A stretch of 64,000 nt of DNA from NCBI GenBank assembly GCA_001574975.1, contig KQ965732.1:434001-498000 (forward strand), in the 5' to 3' direction. The notes beneath the pieces are model-generated. The model was not told the DNA's origin, ran no database searches, and saw nothing but the letters and a program-made list of their open reading frames with translations. The DNA is from Gonapodya prolifera JEL478 (taxonomy: Eukaryota > Monoblepharomycota > Monoblepharidomycetes > Monoblepharidales > Gonapodyaceae). Positions 49,196 through 63,493 of this stretch are shown here, in pieces. A program made the position numbers and the translations under genes. Numbering within the stretch: position 1 is the first letter of the stretch; the number at the start of each line of letters is the position of its first letter.

Positions 49196-50576
49196 TCACC
49201 CCAGCTGATTTCCGCTTGCGGCTCTATTTCGGTCTCGGACCAAACGAACACTCTCAATCTCGAGATAGGACAGCGAGAGGGGGATTGATATGAGAAACAG
49301 GATGATCATTTCTGTGAAAATAAGAACCAGGTCATGTCATTCACCGTCACAAAACAATCGCCCGAAAAGACTTACCGAAACCCACAATGACGGGATACCA
49401 GACACGCTCCGCCCATTGTTGCCCACCAAGTTCGACGGTACTGACAACAGTGGGAGCGTAAGCTGTGCGAGCGAGCATCAACATTGCTGACGGAATAAAA
49501 AGTGCGAAAGGGGCCTGATGGGTATGGAGGATACACAAGAGTAAAACAAAATCTGCGGGAGAAGAGCAATGATTCCTACCCGCACGAGTGCACGGGATGC
49601 AGACTCGAACACCACCTTTCGAGCCATTGTTGTCATTGCAGCGTGCCTCTCCGAGATTGGGCTCTCTGTACGCAGCCTGAGCCATCCGTAGTGGGAGCCT
49701 TCGATGGCAACGCTTTTTGAGGACGGATCGACGGCAACTGCAGTCGCGGTCGCAGTCCGCCGCGTCAACTCAAGTTCTTCCTCGCGTTGTAACCTCTGGA
49801 GTTGAGTACGAGTGTGGTACTTCAAGCGGTAGTACGCCACAGAAATGAAGACGGTCAGGCCAATCCAAGCAGCGATGTAGAACATGACGTATTGCTGATC
49901 CCAGCATGCGGACTTGTAGCGAAGATCCAGGGCGGGATCGATTGTAAAGTATGCACACGTCGTGCCGTACAAGGATGCACAGCAGATGAAAAAAACTGTA
50001 ACTGTGGGGCGAGGTGTCCTCTGTTGTGCAATGGATGACACCCGATTCCGTTGTGTGCCAACTTACGGGTATAGTACCAAAAGAGCACCGTTCGGAATGT
50101 TCGACTCCAGTCGAGGGCGTCCCGCCCCAGAAATGCAACCGTGACGTCGTCGGCCTTTTCAACCCAAATGATGATCGCCTCTGCGAACCCCAGGAGAAGC
50201 GCCGGTGTCGTTCCCAAAAACATGACCTGGAAGATGAGCGCCAGCGAAAACGTTCGCGCAGACGCGAGGATCGCACGAACTATGAAGGAAATGGTGCGGA
50301 CTATAAAATCGTAAAATCATTTAACATGTCTCGAACGTTGTTCGACACAAACGCATCAGTACCCCACGCTCCCCACAAATGAGAGCACGTACGAGTACAA
50401 AACAAAATGATGGGTATCGCGATTCTCTTTGATGCAGCCGTGATGCGCATTATTTTCAATGAATGCCACAGAATGAAGGGAATGTAGAGCACAGCCGCCA
50501 CGACAGCCGCCGGGATCGACAGCGTGACGACGTAGGTGCTGAAAACATCAGCTGTTCCGGTGGATCTGTTTGCCAT
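49196..50576 (-). CDS. Seven-transmembrane protein of unknown family
   Basis: Starts MANRSTGTADVFSTYV. Seven hydrophobic helices can be read in order: PAAVVAAVLYIPFILWHSL; RIAIPIILFCTLRTISFIV; SLALIFQVMFLGTTPALLLG; VTVFFICCASLYGTTCAYF; VMFYIAAWIGLTVFISVAYY; ALFIPSAMLMLARTAYAPTV; and WYPVIVGFGEMIILFLISIP. Helices 5 and 6 are separated by a charged cytosolic-type loop of about 80 residues (HTRTQLQRLQREEELELTRR onward). The short C-terminus ends RAASGNQLG. The topology resembles fungal receptor-like or RTA1-like proteins, but no diagnostic motif was recognised. About four introns are present, one within helix 2. The outward N-terminus is inferred from the loop charge. Confidence 0.75.
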
Positions 50577-52157
50577 TTGGTTCAATCGAGAAGAATCGGC
50601 ATCGGTGATTAATCCCGAAGTGGAAATCGATGAAAAGCTTTGGCGGCACGGAACTACGATTTCATACAAAAACACCCTAATCTCATCACACAAACTGCAA
50701 AACTTTGTCAAAGGGTGCTCAAAAATGGAGGTGGACTCAAGGGAGTGACATGAGAGAGCCAGGAGAGGGACAACAGTATGAGTGGAGCAAGGGAGGGAAG
50801 GCGAGCAGAAACCGAGATCGTGCCGACAGACATTGTCCATATTTTTATGAATTCATTCTTTTCCGCACCTCTCATGCGACGGGTTAAGATCCTGATTGAA
50901 GCTGAAGGATGAATTGGCCCTTCTTGTGCGTGGTTTTGGCAATCATGCAAGTCTCTTCTAACACGTACCAGCATTGGAGTACAGAGCAATGGGAGCGTGC
51001 TTGGAGTCCTACGTCCTTGTGGGAACTTGGAGTATACGTCCGTGAAAGCCTCCTCGACGGACCCCTGGCGACATGCGGCAGTGCTATCATGAATCTCGAA
51101 CACGTCATAATTGGCATCTGTCGCCGGGCCTCCAGCAGGTTGTCTCCTCTAAAGCACTCAACAAGGTTGTGCCGTGCGAACACGATGACGCAGGGCAAGG
51201 CGGAAGGGTGCCAAGGGTTGAAGTCAGCGCGGATGGTAGATGCGAAGGCGCGCAAGTGGATCTCGAGTGATGTGGTCGCATCAATGCGGATATTTTCATG
51301 GTAGTCAACACCAGGGGGTGGTCGGCCGTGACTGGTGAGGCTGAATGTTGATGATGGTATATGACGGCCTGATGTACGCATCGCGCTTCGATGGAAGGGA
51401 AAGGGGGATGGAAGATTTGCCATGTGCGAACCCACATGTCACGGTGGGATCACTCCAAAGGTAACCCCCTCTCCCGCGCGGAACGTCGTCACCACACGCC
51501 ACACGTCACTGTGTGCAGTTCGATTGTGTCACGTGGCATCACGTGGCGTTGCGCGAATCGCTGATGTCATGAGTGGTGATCTGGACATTAAGGGCGGTGT
51601 AGCTTTTCCGAACACCGCTCTTTCATCCTGGACGAAGTGAGGTTGTGCCGGAAAGCGAGCGCCGTTGCTTAGAGCACCTTGGCCAAATGGACCGGCTTCG
51701 CCCGCCCGTCTCGTTGCGTGACCTTCCTCTTTCGTTTGCTGGTCGACAACTCCGTGTCACAACGCGACCTTTCCTTCAACTCCGCCTGGGCTTCTCCGTC
51801 TTGCGTATGGATATGCGTAGCTTCTCGTGAGTGGTTCTGTTTCCACTTCGAGGGTGCGACGAGGTCTTTGATTCATCTGCCGTGCCTATCGTTCATCGAA
51901 CCGCGGCAGGCTTTCATCAACACCCTCTGCTTCCGATGTGTACTTTCATTGCTGAGTCCAAGCTAAACAGGCGGGTGCCGGTGTGCACTGGCGTGCACTG
52001 GTGATTGTTCCTTCTTTGATCTTCCTTCTTCATTGTTGCTCTACACTAGTGTTGTCCGTGCGCGATGGGACCGTACGTTTGTTCAACGTACGTGAGTTCG
52101 TCCACAACCCGGTATTTGTGAATAGCTCTAACATCCATGCCTTTCTTTTCAGACTTC
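50577..52157. other. Intergenic stretch with uncertain small ORFs
   Basis: 1.6 kb without a supported gene. A minus-strand ORF at 50884-51435 (183 codons) and a plus-strand segment starting at the ATG at 51687 (MDRLRPPVSLRDLPLSFAGR) are the best candidates. Neither has a recognised domain nor an unambiguous splice pattern. The promoter of the seven-helix gene should lie at its left edge. Confidence 0.4.
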
Positions 52158-52563
52158 CTAAAAAGGAGAGTCGTGTGACGTGAGCACATCGAGTCCCACA
52201 TCGCTTGCAATTCTTGCCAAACGCCTACGAGTAATTTTTGTTCATATTTCTTATCAGATATACAAAGAGTGCAAAACCGTGAGCAATATAAACTCACATG
52301 TTGGGAAGCTCAAGTTCCCAGCCCGAATCCACTTTGCGTTTTGCAGTCTCCGTTGCAGCTGGCATAAGGCCAAGGGATCGGAAGGTCTTAATAACGTCTA
52401 CGAGTATCATTGAATCCTGATATAGAGCTTTAAGATCATTTTCCACCGCTAGACCGATAACGAAAACACGCTGTTTTGGTGGTCTAATAACAAAGAGCCC
52501 GTGCAGAGGTCCGGGGAGCGAGGTGTCATAAGTACCGCCGACTTCACCTCCTGCAAGGTGCAT
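52158..52563 (-). CDS. Small two-exon gene of unknown function
   Basis: ORF from 52563 reads MHLAGGEVGGTYDTSLPGPL, HGLFVIRPPKQRVFVIGLAV, ENDLKALYQDSMILVDVIKT, then SGWELELPN. A GTGAGT donor there and an acceptor (CTCGTAG) about 90 bases on join in frame to RLARIASDVGLDVLTSHDSP and a stop at 52158-52160, for about 110 residues. The amino acid composition and clean splice suggest a real gene. I do not recognise the family. The start may lie further upstream on another exon. It follows TAF11 on the same strand at a distance of about 195 bases. Confidence 0.45.
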
Positions 52564-52758
52564 TGCGTTGACAAAACGTCCTCAGAGGCTTGTGACGTAA
52601 TAACTTCGGAGCCAACGATGCCATTACATGATTAGAGCCCACCCCAGTTAGTCCAGCGCTGCGAAAGGTGTTATTTTTTTCTGGAACAAACTTATACATA
52701 TCGTCATCATGGAATTAAAAGTGAATGCAATCTTGCCCATCAAAACAATCCGACGCAA

Positions 52759-54042
52759 TTAACCAAACAGGTCACGCGGGGGATTCCCAACCATGATTCC
52801 TTCCTGATCCTTCCGATACCTGCGGTACGCCTCCCGTAGGTGGTCAGGACGCAGCGCACCGGTATCTGCCCAATCAGACTGTACTTCTTTTGCTATATAA
52901 TGGGCAATCGTTGGAAGAGCAGGTGGGGTGGGTGGAGGGCGGAACGGTGAGCGTTTCGTGACAACCACACAGGCGCGCGATTCACCGACCTCGATCGACA
53001 ATGTCACCGACGAATACCTTTGCTGCTGAAGAAATGGCGATGATCACGTTTTTTGTGGCTGTTTGGCCAGTAGAGTTCGAGACGATCTGGAGACCCGATA
53101 ATGTACAATTAAAATCCAGCCACAAGAGACGACAACTACTGCCAGACACCGAATCTTTAACGACTTGTCTTCCCCGCCAGCTAGAGTCTGCTACCTCCCC
53201 GTTCCAGCCTGTGCCCTCACTCACCTTCTTTATTATTCCGTCAGGGATCTTGGTCCGCCTGTACGTCTCCATGCGCTTCCACTCGTCTTCCGTCATGTTC
53301 TTGTAGAGCGCCCTGCAAAGGAATGTGAAATCATGCGATGGGAAGTGAAGAAATAGACAAACACAATCCATGTCCCATGGTCCCCCATCAACTTCGGGCT
53401 ATTACAACTTCATAGTACCAGATTGATGGAAAGACCACCCTAGACCACGCTTGCAGTCGTGGTCCGTACGAGCAGGAAGCCCGCCTACAACCCTTGACAA
53501 AGGAAGGTCGCAACTCACGTTCTCTCACGAACTTGCTGGTCAGAAGTCCTGTACAGCAACTTCTGAACGTCCATAAACGTAGGGTCCAGGACCTCGTCGT
53601 CATCCTCTTCTTGCACGTTCTCGGCATCTTGGGCGGGTCCTGGAGCAGCTCCTCCCTGCTGGGCGTTTGGGGGAACACCCAGCTGGGCCTGCGCGAGCAT
53701 CGCAGAGGCGTCCAACATCGCGCCCATTTGGCCTGGTTGTGGAAAGAGCACTGGTCCCCTCGCCTGACCCCCCAAAGCCGGGTCCCCAGCGGCAGAGGGC
53801 GCCTTTCGCTGTTGCGCTCCTTGCTGCCCTCCCTGCGCCACCACCTGCTTTCGCGGTTTCTGAGCGCGTGGCTTTTTCTGGGGACTATCAGTGCTGCCCG
53901 GTGTGTCGGGTGCCTGTCGCTTCTTCTTGGCCGCGGATGGTGCCGGCGAGAACAGCCCAGCGAACGTATTCTCTTGTGGCGGTGACGATGACGGCGTATT
54001 AGCCACTGCCTGTGGAATTGGAGGAATTGGAAAGGGATTCAT
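52759..54042 (-). CDS. TAF11: TFIID subunit TAF11
   Basis: Histone-fold subunit of TFIID that pairs with TAF13 in RNA polymerase II initiation. The first exon starts MNPFPIPPIPQAVANTPSSS and encodes a long Pro/Gln/Ala/Lys-rich region ending in DPTFMDVQKLLYRTSDQQVR. The histone fold is spread over three exons: ALYKNMTEDEWKRMETYRRT, KIPDGIIKK; IVSNSTGQTATKNVIIAISS and AAKVFVGDIVDR; and AKEVQSDWADTGALRPDHLR, EAYRRYRKDQEG. The order and spacing match TAF11. The C-terminus, IMVGNPPRDLFG, is short. It is divergent from the deaminase gene with 75 bases between start codons. Confidence 0.93.
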
Positions 54043-54117
54043 GAGTGGGTTGCTTTGGTGGGCTTGACCGCGGCACAGCGTTCGGGAGCAGCTCTTGTCA
54101 GTTTTTGTCATCTGGCA

Positions 54118-54672
54118 ATGCTTGCGGGAGATGCGCCGCAGGGAATGGGTGGGTTTTCGATTTTTGTCCCAGTGCCCGTTTCTCTCCTTATTTGTGCTCG
54201 CATCGAAGAAGGTGATTCTGGTCCGACCTCGACAGACGGAAAGTTCATGAACCTGGCGATTGCAGAGGCTCTGAAATCCACACCTGTTGAATCTGCCTAC
54301 TGTGTCGGGGCAATCCTTGTATCACCCTCAGGAGCCATCATCTCGTCCGGATTCTCTCGGGAGCTTCCGGGAAACACTCATGCCGAGCAATGTGCCTTGT
54401 TGAAGCTCCATGATCGAAAAGTTGCCGTCGGTGCAACTATGTATTCGACAATGGAGCCCTGCAGCGTCCGCTTATCGGGCAATGCTCCGTGCGCGCAGAG
54501 CATCGTTGACGCGGGCATCGCGCGAGTGGTAGTGGGCGTCATGGAACCGCCGGATCTCGTAGTTTGCGATGGTGTGCGTATACTCCGCGAAGGCGGTGTG
54601 AAAGTGGACAGGTTGACTGGCTTTGAGGAGCGGTGTCTTGCGCCCAACGAACACATTCTGAAACATTCATGA
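54118..54672 (+). CDS. Riboflavin-pathway type pyrimidine deaminase (Rib2/RibD deaminase-like)
   Basis: Exon 1 is 31 bases (MLAGDAPQGM) and exon 2 starts at 54209; they join in frame to EGDSGPTSTDGKFMNLAIAE. The cytidine-deaminase fold zinc motifs are present: HAE within LPGNTHAEQCALLKLHDRK, and PC-x8-C within STMEPCSVRLSGNAPCAQSI. VVVGVMEPPDLVVCDGV and ILREGGVKVDRLTGF follow. The wording SVRLSGN between the cysteines matches, from memory, yeast Rib2 and fission yeast riboflavin deaminases, which deaminate the ribosylamino-pyrimidine phosphate intermediate. It lacks a pseudouridine synthase domain or a reductase domain, being about 165 residues. Confidence 0.82.
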   Translation: MLAGDAPQGMGGFSIFVPVPVSLLICARIEEGDSGPTSTDGKFMNLAIAEALKSTPVESAYCVGAILVSPSGAIISSGFSRELPGNTHAEQCALLKLHDRKVAVGATMYSTMEPCSVRLSGNAPCAQSIVDAGIARVVVGVMEPPDLVVCDGVRILREGGVKVDRLTGFEERCLAPNEHILKHS

Positions 54673-54791
54673 GCCGCCGATACCATTAGGAGTACTGAAT
54701 GAGCTTTCCTTTGCATCTTCTTTGCAATATCCTCCTTGTGTTGCTACCCTTTTTGTATTCGCGATGATGTCTTTACAACAGAGTTTTACAA

Positions 54792-56394
54792 ATGTGTACA
54801 ATGTTGTCCGTGATACCTCAAATGTTGTCCAGATTTCAGGTTCACATCGCCAATAGTCTGCCACGTTCAACATGTTTGACTCTTCGCCACCTCCATGCTG
54901 GGCGGCAGACGACCGTTTCTAGCCGACAGCAGTATCCGGTGTGCCCAACTACCTTCAGACACGTTGCAACACCTTTCCCAACCGTACAGCCAATCAATTG
55001 TAAATCCGGTGTGCCAATCTCTCGCATCTTCTCTTCCACAACTGCATCGCCTTCGCCCCGCCCATCCCTTGCCGCTCGCATCGTTGCGACATCTCCTCCA
55101 TCTATTCGACCATACCTCGACCTTGTTCGCTTCGACAAACCGATTGGGACTGCCCTCCTCTACCTACCATGCACATGGTCCATTGCGATGGCCACATATG
55201 CTGCGCCCGGAGCTGTATCAGTGACAGGAGCGTTGGCTATGGCCGGATGGTTTGGGGTGGGAGCGCTGGTGATGAGAGGAGCAGGGTGTACCATAAACGA
55301 CATGTGGGATGTAAAATATGACAGAAAGGTACGTGGATGTGGAATCGCTTATGCATAATGTTGCCACTTGGAGAGAATTGTCCCCATCGCGATGTTGTCG
55401 TTACGGAATGCCCCCCAGAACCTATGTCATGGATGGGGTTCCGTCAGCAACGGAATCTTATATGAAGAAAGGACTTCGCGTACCTTCGACAGGTCAATCA
55501 CGACCAGGGCTGTGTTCCTGTGGGACAATATTCCGCGTTTCACAGCCGAGTAACGAACACCTCAAATAGTATTTCCGTTTTTTCCAAGGTTGAGCGTACT
55601 CAAACACGCCCACTGGCTTCCGGTGCCCTAACATATCAACAAGCATGGATCTTTCTTGGTGCCCAACTCTCTGTGGGGCTTCTCGTTCTTTTGCAGCTCA
55701 ACATGTACAGGTAAATGGGCATGATAAGGGCAAAGTCATTTCGCTCACCCTTTCAATTGCGTACAACACAGCATCGTCCTTGGGGCGTCATCCCTCCTCC
55801 TTGTGGCGACTTACCCTTTGATGAAGCGGGTAACTTATTGGCCACAGGCAGTGCTTGGACTGACATTCAATTGGGGTGCGCTGTTGGGCTGGTCAGCAAT
55901 GCTTGCAACAGTCAATTGGGAAGTTTGCCTTCCTCTCTATTTTGGTGGCATGTTTTGGACGCTTCTGTACGACACAATTTATGCACTTCAGGTGAGTCAT
56001 TGTAATCTGGAAGCTCGTCCTTGCATATCTTTGCTCTTATTTTCTTATAAAAATCGCGCAGGACAAAAAGGATGATGTCTTCGCAGGAGTAAAATCCACA
56101 GCGCTTCGATTTGGGACGTATCCCTCCACCATGCGATGGCTTTCTTTCTTCGGTATCTCGGCATTGACTCTATTTACCCTAGCTGGAGTGCAGAATGGAC
56201 AAAGCTGGCCCTATTTTACCGCTGTCGCAATGGCAGGAGGACACATCGTGTGGCAATTGAAAACACTTAAGTGGGACAATGTGGGGGATGCGCTTTCAAA
56301 GTTTAAGAGCAACAAATGGATTGGTATTGCATTGCTTTTGGGTATTTCGGCGGATATTGGACGGAAGAAGATTCAGCAGAAGCGAACAGACTAG
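54792..56394 (+). CDS. COQ2: 4-hydroxybenzoate polyprenyltransferase (ubiquinone synthesis)
   Basis: Inner-mitochondrial-membrane enzyme attaching the polyprenyl tail to 4-hydroxybenzoate. Four exons give about 403 residues; the first intron is long (about 260 bases). The N-terminus is rich in Arg/Ser/Thr and lacks acids, as in a mitochondrial presequence. [20 protein letters not shown] follows. The first aspartate motif is [20 protein letters not shown], split by intron 1 after DRK, and the second is DTIYALQDKKDD, split by intron 3. Multiple transmembrane helices lie between and after ([46 protein letters not shown]). Two start ATGs, at 54792 and 54801, are in frame. Confidence 0.95.
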
Positions 56395-56565
56395 TAATCA
56401 CGCGAGAGCTGCTAATGGATAGCACGTGGCCATTAAAATATATTTATCTGGAGAAGCCGATATCAGTTCTCATACTGCTGCAATTCGGAAAGGGGGGGAA
56501 AGTAAAGAATGAGGAATGATCTTTTTTGATTACAAAACCGGCATCCCAAACTTCCTCTGGCATCA

Positions 56566-57760
56566 ATGACTCTGGACCTTATCCACAAGAGTTCAAATGC
56601 GCTTCTAGTATGGTCTACACAGTTCTCGACCGATGATGTGGAAAAAGCCCGAAGCAAGCTGTTGGAAGCCGGAGCAAAGGTTCAGTTGGAGCTGCTAGAA
56701 CGACTTGAAGAAGGTGAGCAGCTTTTTATTACTTGCCGCGAGCACACTTACTTCAAGAACTTATGTGTTACAACTAGCTGAGATCTCTGCTTCCGCATTC
56801 GATACTGCGGTTTGCGGATTTCTGTCTGAATTGCCTCCGACGTCTTTCCATCAACACTTCCCCAAGCTCGTTAAAGCTCTCGCACCCTCTGGAAACCTGT
56901 ACACCCGTGAAATTGCTATTCTGGATACTACCGGTGCTGCAGATGGCGGTGCTTTCCATTCCCTTGAAGCTCTAAAATCAGATATGAAGCTGGCAGGCTT
57001 CGTGGACTTGAGCGTTGCTTCTACTCGACCACTTACAATCGAAAACTGGAAGGAGCATGGCACGACGGGATGGACGCCGGAGGGCCTGGCGGACCTGGAG
57101 AGGATATTGAAGACTCATCGTGTTGCTGTGGTGGACCTTGTTGGTCGGAAGCCCGAGTACGAAGTTGGAGCGACATCGAAGCTCAAGCTCAATTTCTCCA
57201 AGAAGAAATCGGAGCAGAGCAATGGCACTTCCCAAGACGTTGCGAAGCTCACGAACGGCGCTCACCCAACTACCAATGTGACCGACGATGATGAGTTAAT
57301 CGATGAAGAAGAGCTCTTGGATGAAGAGGACCGCTCAAGACCTTCAAAAAGTTCGTATGCCAGCTTTCCGATCCCAATCGTTGCACTTTCACTTACACTG
57401 TTACCTTCATATGTAGAAGACTATGACTGCGAGCCAACAAATGGCAAGCGGAAAGCGTGTAAGAACTGCACTTGTGGTCTCGCGGAGGAGGAGGAAATGG
57501 AAGATGATCCATCTGTTGTGAGGGTCGAAGGTGGAAAGGAACTACCGAAATCCTCTTGTGGAAATGTGAGAATTTGAATCTTGTTTGAATGGCTCTGGCA
57601 TTATAGGTAATCCTTCCATTCATAATCTCAGTGTTACTTGGGTGATGCCTTCCGGTGTAGCTCTTGTCCTTACATGGGAATGCCTGCCTTCAAACCGGGA
57701 GAAAAGATTAGTCTGGCCGGAGTTTTCGCGAATGATGACATAGATTTCCTAGAGGCGTAA
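56566..57760 (+). CDS. DRE2: Dre2/anamorsin, cytosolic Fe-S cluster assembly
   Basis: Electron carrier of the cytosolic iron-sulfur assembly pathway, reduced by Tah18. Four exons total 999 bases, 332 residues. The N-terminal methyltransferase-like domain comes first ([40 protein letters not shown]). An acidic linker follows ([16 protein letters not shown]). Fe-S site A is [20 protein letters not shown]. Site B, the twin Cx2C motif, is CGN at the end of exon 3 joined to [20 protein letters not shown], then [10 protein letters not shown]. All cysteines of both sites are present. It lies tandem after COQ2 and before CDT2, spaced by 171 and 98 bases. Confidence 0.96.
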
Positions 57761-57858
57761 GATTCAATTCAGTGGTTTAATGTGAAAGTTTTCAAATGTG
57801 ATATTGAGAAATGAAGTCCACCCTGCTCAGTTCGCGAACATTATTCACATCAATCACC

Positions 57859-60024
57859 ATGAAGCGAACACGTTCCCCAAGCAGCCCGATACGACAACCT
57901 CTGGTCGAGTGCTCAGTAAACAGAAATGGCATCAGGGTGTCTCCTCGTCTCAAAGCGAAGGCTCGGATCATCACCGTGGCCGCACCTTTGCAGCCAGATT
58001 TCAGCAGTTGCCCCACGAGTCGCCTTCGCCTTTCCCTAGCAAAACAGATACGAGAACGAGAACTTGGTTATGGACCAGGATGGCACCGAAGTGCAAGGAA
58101 TGGGTCCAGAAATACTCGTGAGTCTCAACCACGATGCGCCGGCTTGATTTGATCGCATTAAGATTGCGATCAACGCGTTTTGTATCAAATCAACAGCTTC
58201 TCTCCGATTTCATGTGGAAAATTTTGTCTCCTCGCAAAAGGACGTTTACCACTGCCAGGATGGCAACGGCGACATGTCTCCACCGTTTGCTTGTTCTTAC
58301 GCGAACGGTGGGTTATCACCAGGTCGATCGTGAAGAACATATAAATACATCCCTGTCAAATTCTCAGGAGCTCGAGGTGGTAAACTCTTGGCGGTGGTGG
58401 ATGAAGGTGGTTCAGTGCATTTGGTGGACACTTCTTCAGCGGACATGTCGAACCAAAGTGAGCACAGCACCGAGCATTAATTGGTGAAGCTTTCGCTCAC
58501 ATATCTTTACGCTAGAACCCTTGAGAACATGGACAGCGCATCAAAACGCGATCTTTGACGTCGCTTGGACATCGGATGACTCGAAAATCGTGAGTCTTGA
58601 GGTTCTATGCTGTAGTCCATGGATATTTGACGTAAAATATAAACACGGCGTAGGTCACTGCTTCGGGAGACCAGCGTGGGCGTGTCTGGGATGTGGAGAG
58701 GGCACTATCTGTTGCAAACTTTGAGGGACACAGCTCTAGCGTTAAAGCGGTCGCTACCTGTCCCACCGAGCCTCGTGCGTAACAATCTATCTCTGAGATA
58801 CGAAACTACCTTAACTTGTCGTGATCACAGACATTTATGCAACTGGGTCGCGGGACGGGAAGGTGGTAATTTGGGATACCCGTTGCGTTGGAACAATGGA
58901 TGAAGGTGGAGGCAAGTGCCTGAACCCGGAATTCCAAAAAGTATTGAATTGAGCTCTTTCGACCTCAGCAAGAACCTTCAAGCCCGCCAACGTCATAGTG
59001 AATGCTCATGTTTCTGGACGTTCCACTTCACGCCCACCTTCCAAACAGCGCAAAACAAGTTCTCCTGTTGTATCAGTGGGTTTTTTTATGAGCAATGGTG
59101 ATTTGGCCACCAAATTATCTTTTTCTACAGGGGAGTGTGACTCAGGTTGCTTTCTCTTCGAGGACGCCTCATTGTATATTCTCTTCGGGATCGGGCGATG
59201 GTACCATAAAACTCTGGGATATCCGCTCGTATCACACAAACAAACATAGTCCGGTCCCGGTCAACACCACAAACCCGAGAGCCGAAGCAAAACGTGCTCG
59301 AGGGTTCACTTCTCTCTGTCTCAGCAAGAGTGGAACTTACTTGTACGCCTGTTGCACGGATAGTACCATTCAACAGTATTCAGCGAATTCCCTGGGTGAC
59401 TCTATCGCCACATACTCGGATGCGAGATACAATTCGTTTGGAACTGGCTTCTTTGTGCGCATCTCAGTCAGTCCCGATGACGCATTCATTGTGTCGGGAT
59501 CTACGAGTGGCTCTGTGTTCATCTGGGATGTGGCAGAGCCAGAAAGGTCTGCGTGGAGGCTTGGTGTTCACAACGCCGAGTGTTCTCCGGTTGCATGGTG
59601 TAATGCAGACTGGAATCAAATTGCTGCGTGTGGAGACGACGGTGTCGTGCGGTTGTGGAATGCTTCAAAGGAGGATCGCGAACAGATTCAGAGTGACGTC
59701 GTGAAGAGGGGAATGTTCCTCGTCTCCGAAAAACCAGGTAAAGGTGGACCAATCGCACTATTAGGACGTGCTAGTATGATCGAACTCCATTTTTAAGACT
59801 CCGCAGTTCGAACAAAGCGAGGTCAACGTGACACAAATTTACGACCTCCCTTGGCACCAATCCCTCAGCTGTCCAACATTCAAGGGAATCTTGAAAGATC
59901 TGAGAATGTTTCGGTGGAACGGCACGCGGGTTTGCAGTTGCTCAATAAACCACGGCGTGAAGCACCGAGAAACATTTTGGTGCAGTGGCTTTCGAGAGCA
60001 AGTGGGAAGGAGAATGCTATATAA
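57859..60024 (+). CDS. CDT2: Cdt2/DTL-like WD40 substrate receptor of CRL4
   Basis: DDB1-Cul4 receptor that targets Cdt1 and other replication proteins on PCNA. It starts MKRTRSPSSPIRQPLVECSV; the N-terminal 86 residues are basic. The WD40 segments are KDVYHCQDGNGDMSPPFACS, YANG, LAVVDEGGSVHLVDT, TWTAHQNAIFDVAWTSDDSK, then a repeat ending RGRVWDVERA, IYATGSRDGKVVIWDTRC, VTQVAFSSRTPHCIFSSGSG, DGTIKLWDIRS, a further YLYACCTDSTIQQYS, SGSTSGSVFIWDV and CGDDGVVRLWNA. WDTR and WDIR match the WDxR box used to dock DDB1. After an intron the tail is 60-70 residues, ending SGKENAI at 60024. About seven introns are present. No clear PIP box was seen in the tail. Confidence 0.85.
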
Positions 60025-60263
60025 AACATTTCTTACTACCATCTGTAAATATGGACAAGACTTAAAACGGGTCTCGCAAATACATGTGGCCGAAGTTCGA
60101 CTTGTAAGTCCCCACACCACACCGGCAAAACAATCAGACCTCTTCGCTGGGGAAGGCCAACCTGCCAACATGTCGAGGTGATTTTGGAATGGGTTTTTCT
60201 TCTGCGATGGGTTTCTGGCGCAAAAGTGGCTCACGCTGGATTCTCCATCCTCTCTTACGTTGG

Positions 60264-63450
<3,187 letters not shown>

Positions 63451-63493
63451 TTGCGCAATTTTTGAAGATGTATCGAATACATTTATACTTGTC

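Noticed and set aside
50884-51435. Minus-strand ORF of 183 codons
   Set aside because: Long for chance, but no family, start context or splice support; kept only as a remark on the intergenic stretch.
51687-51835. Plus-strand segment starting MDRLRPPVSLRDLPL, considered as an OB-fold (Ten1-like) protein
   Set aside because: Only the first 20 residues are suggestive; following exons could not be found.
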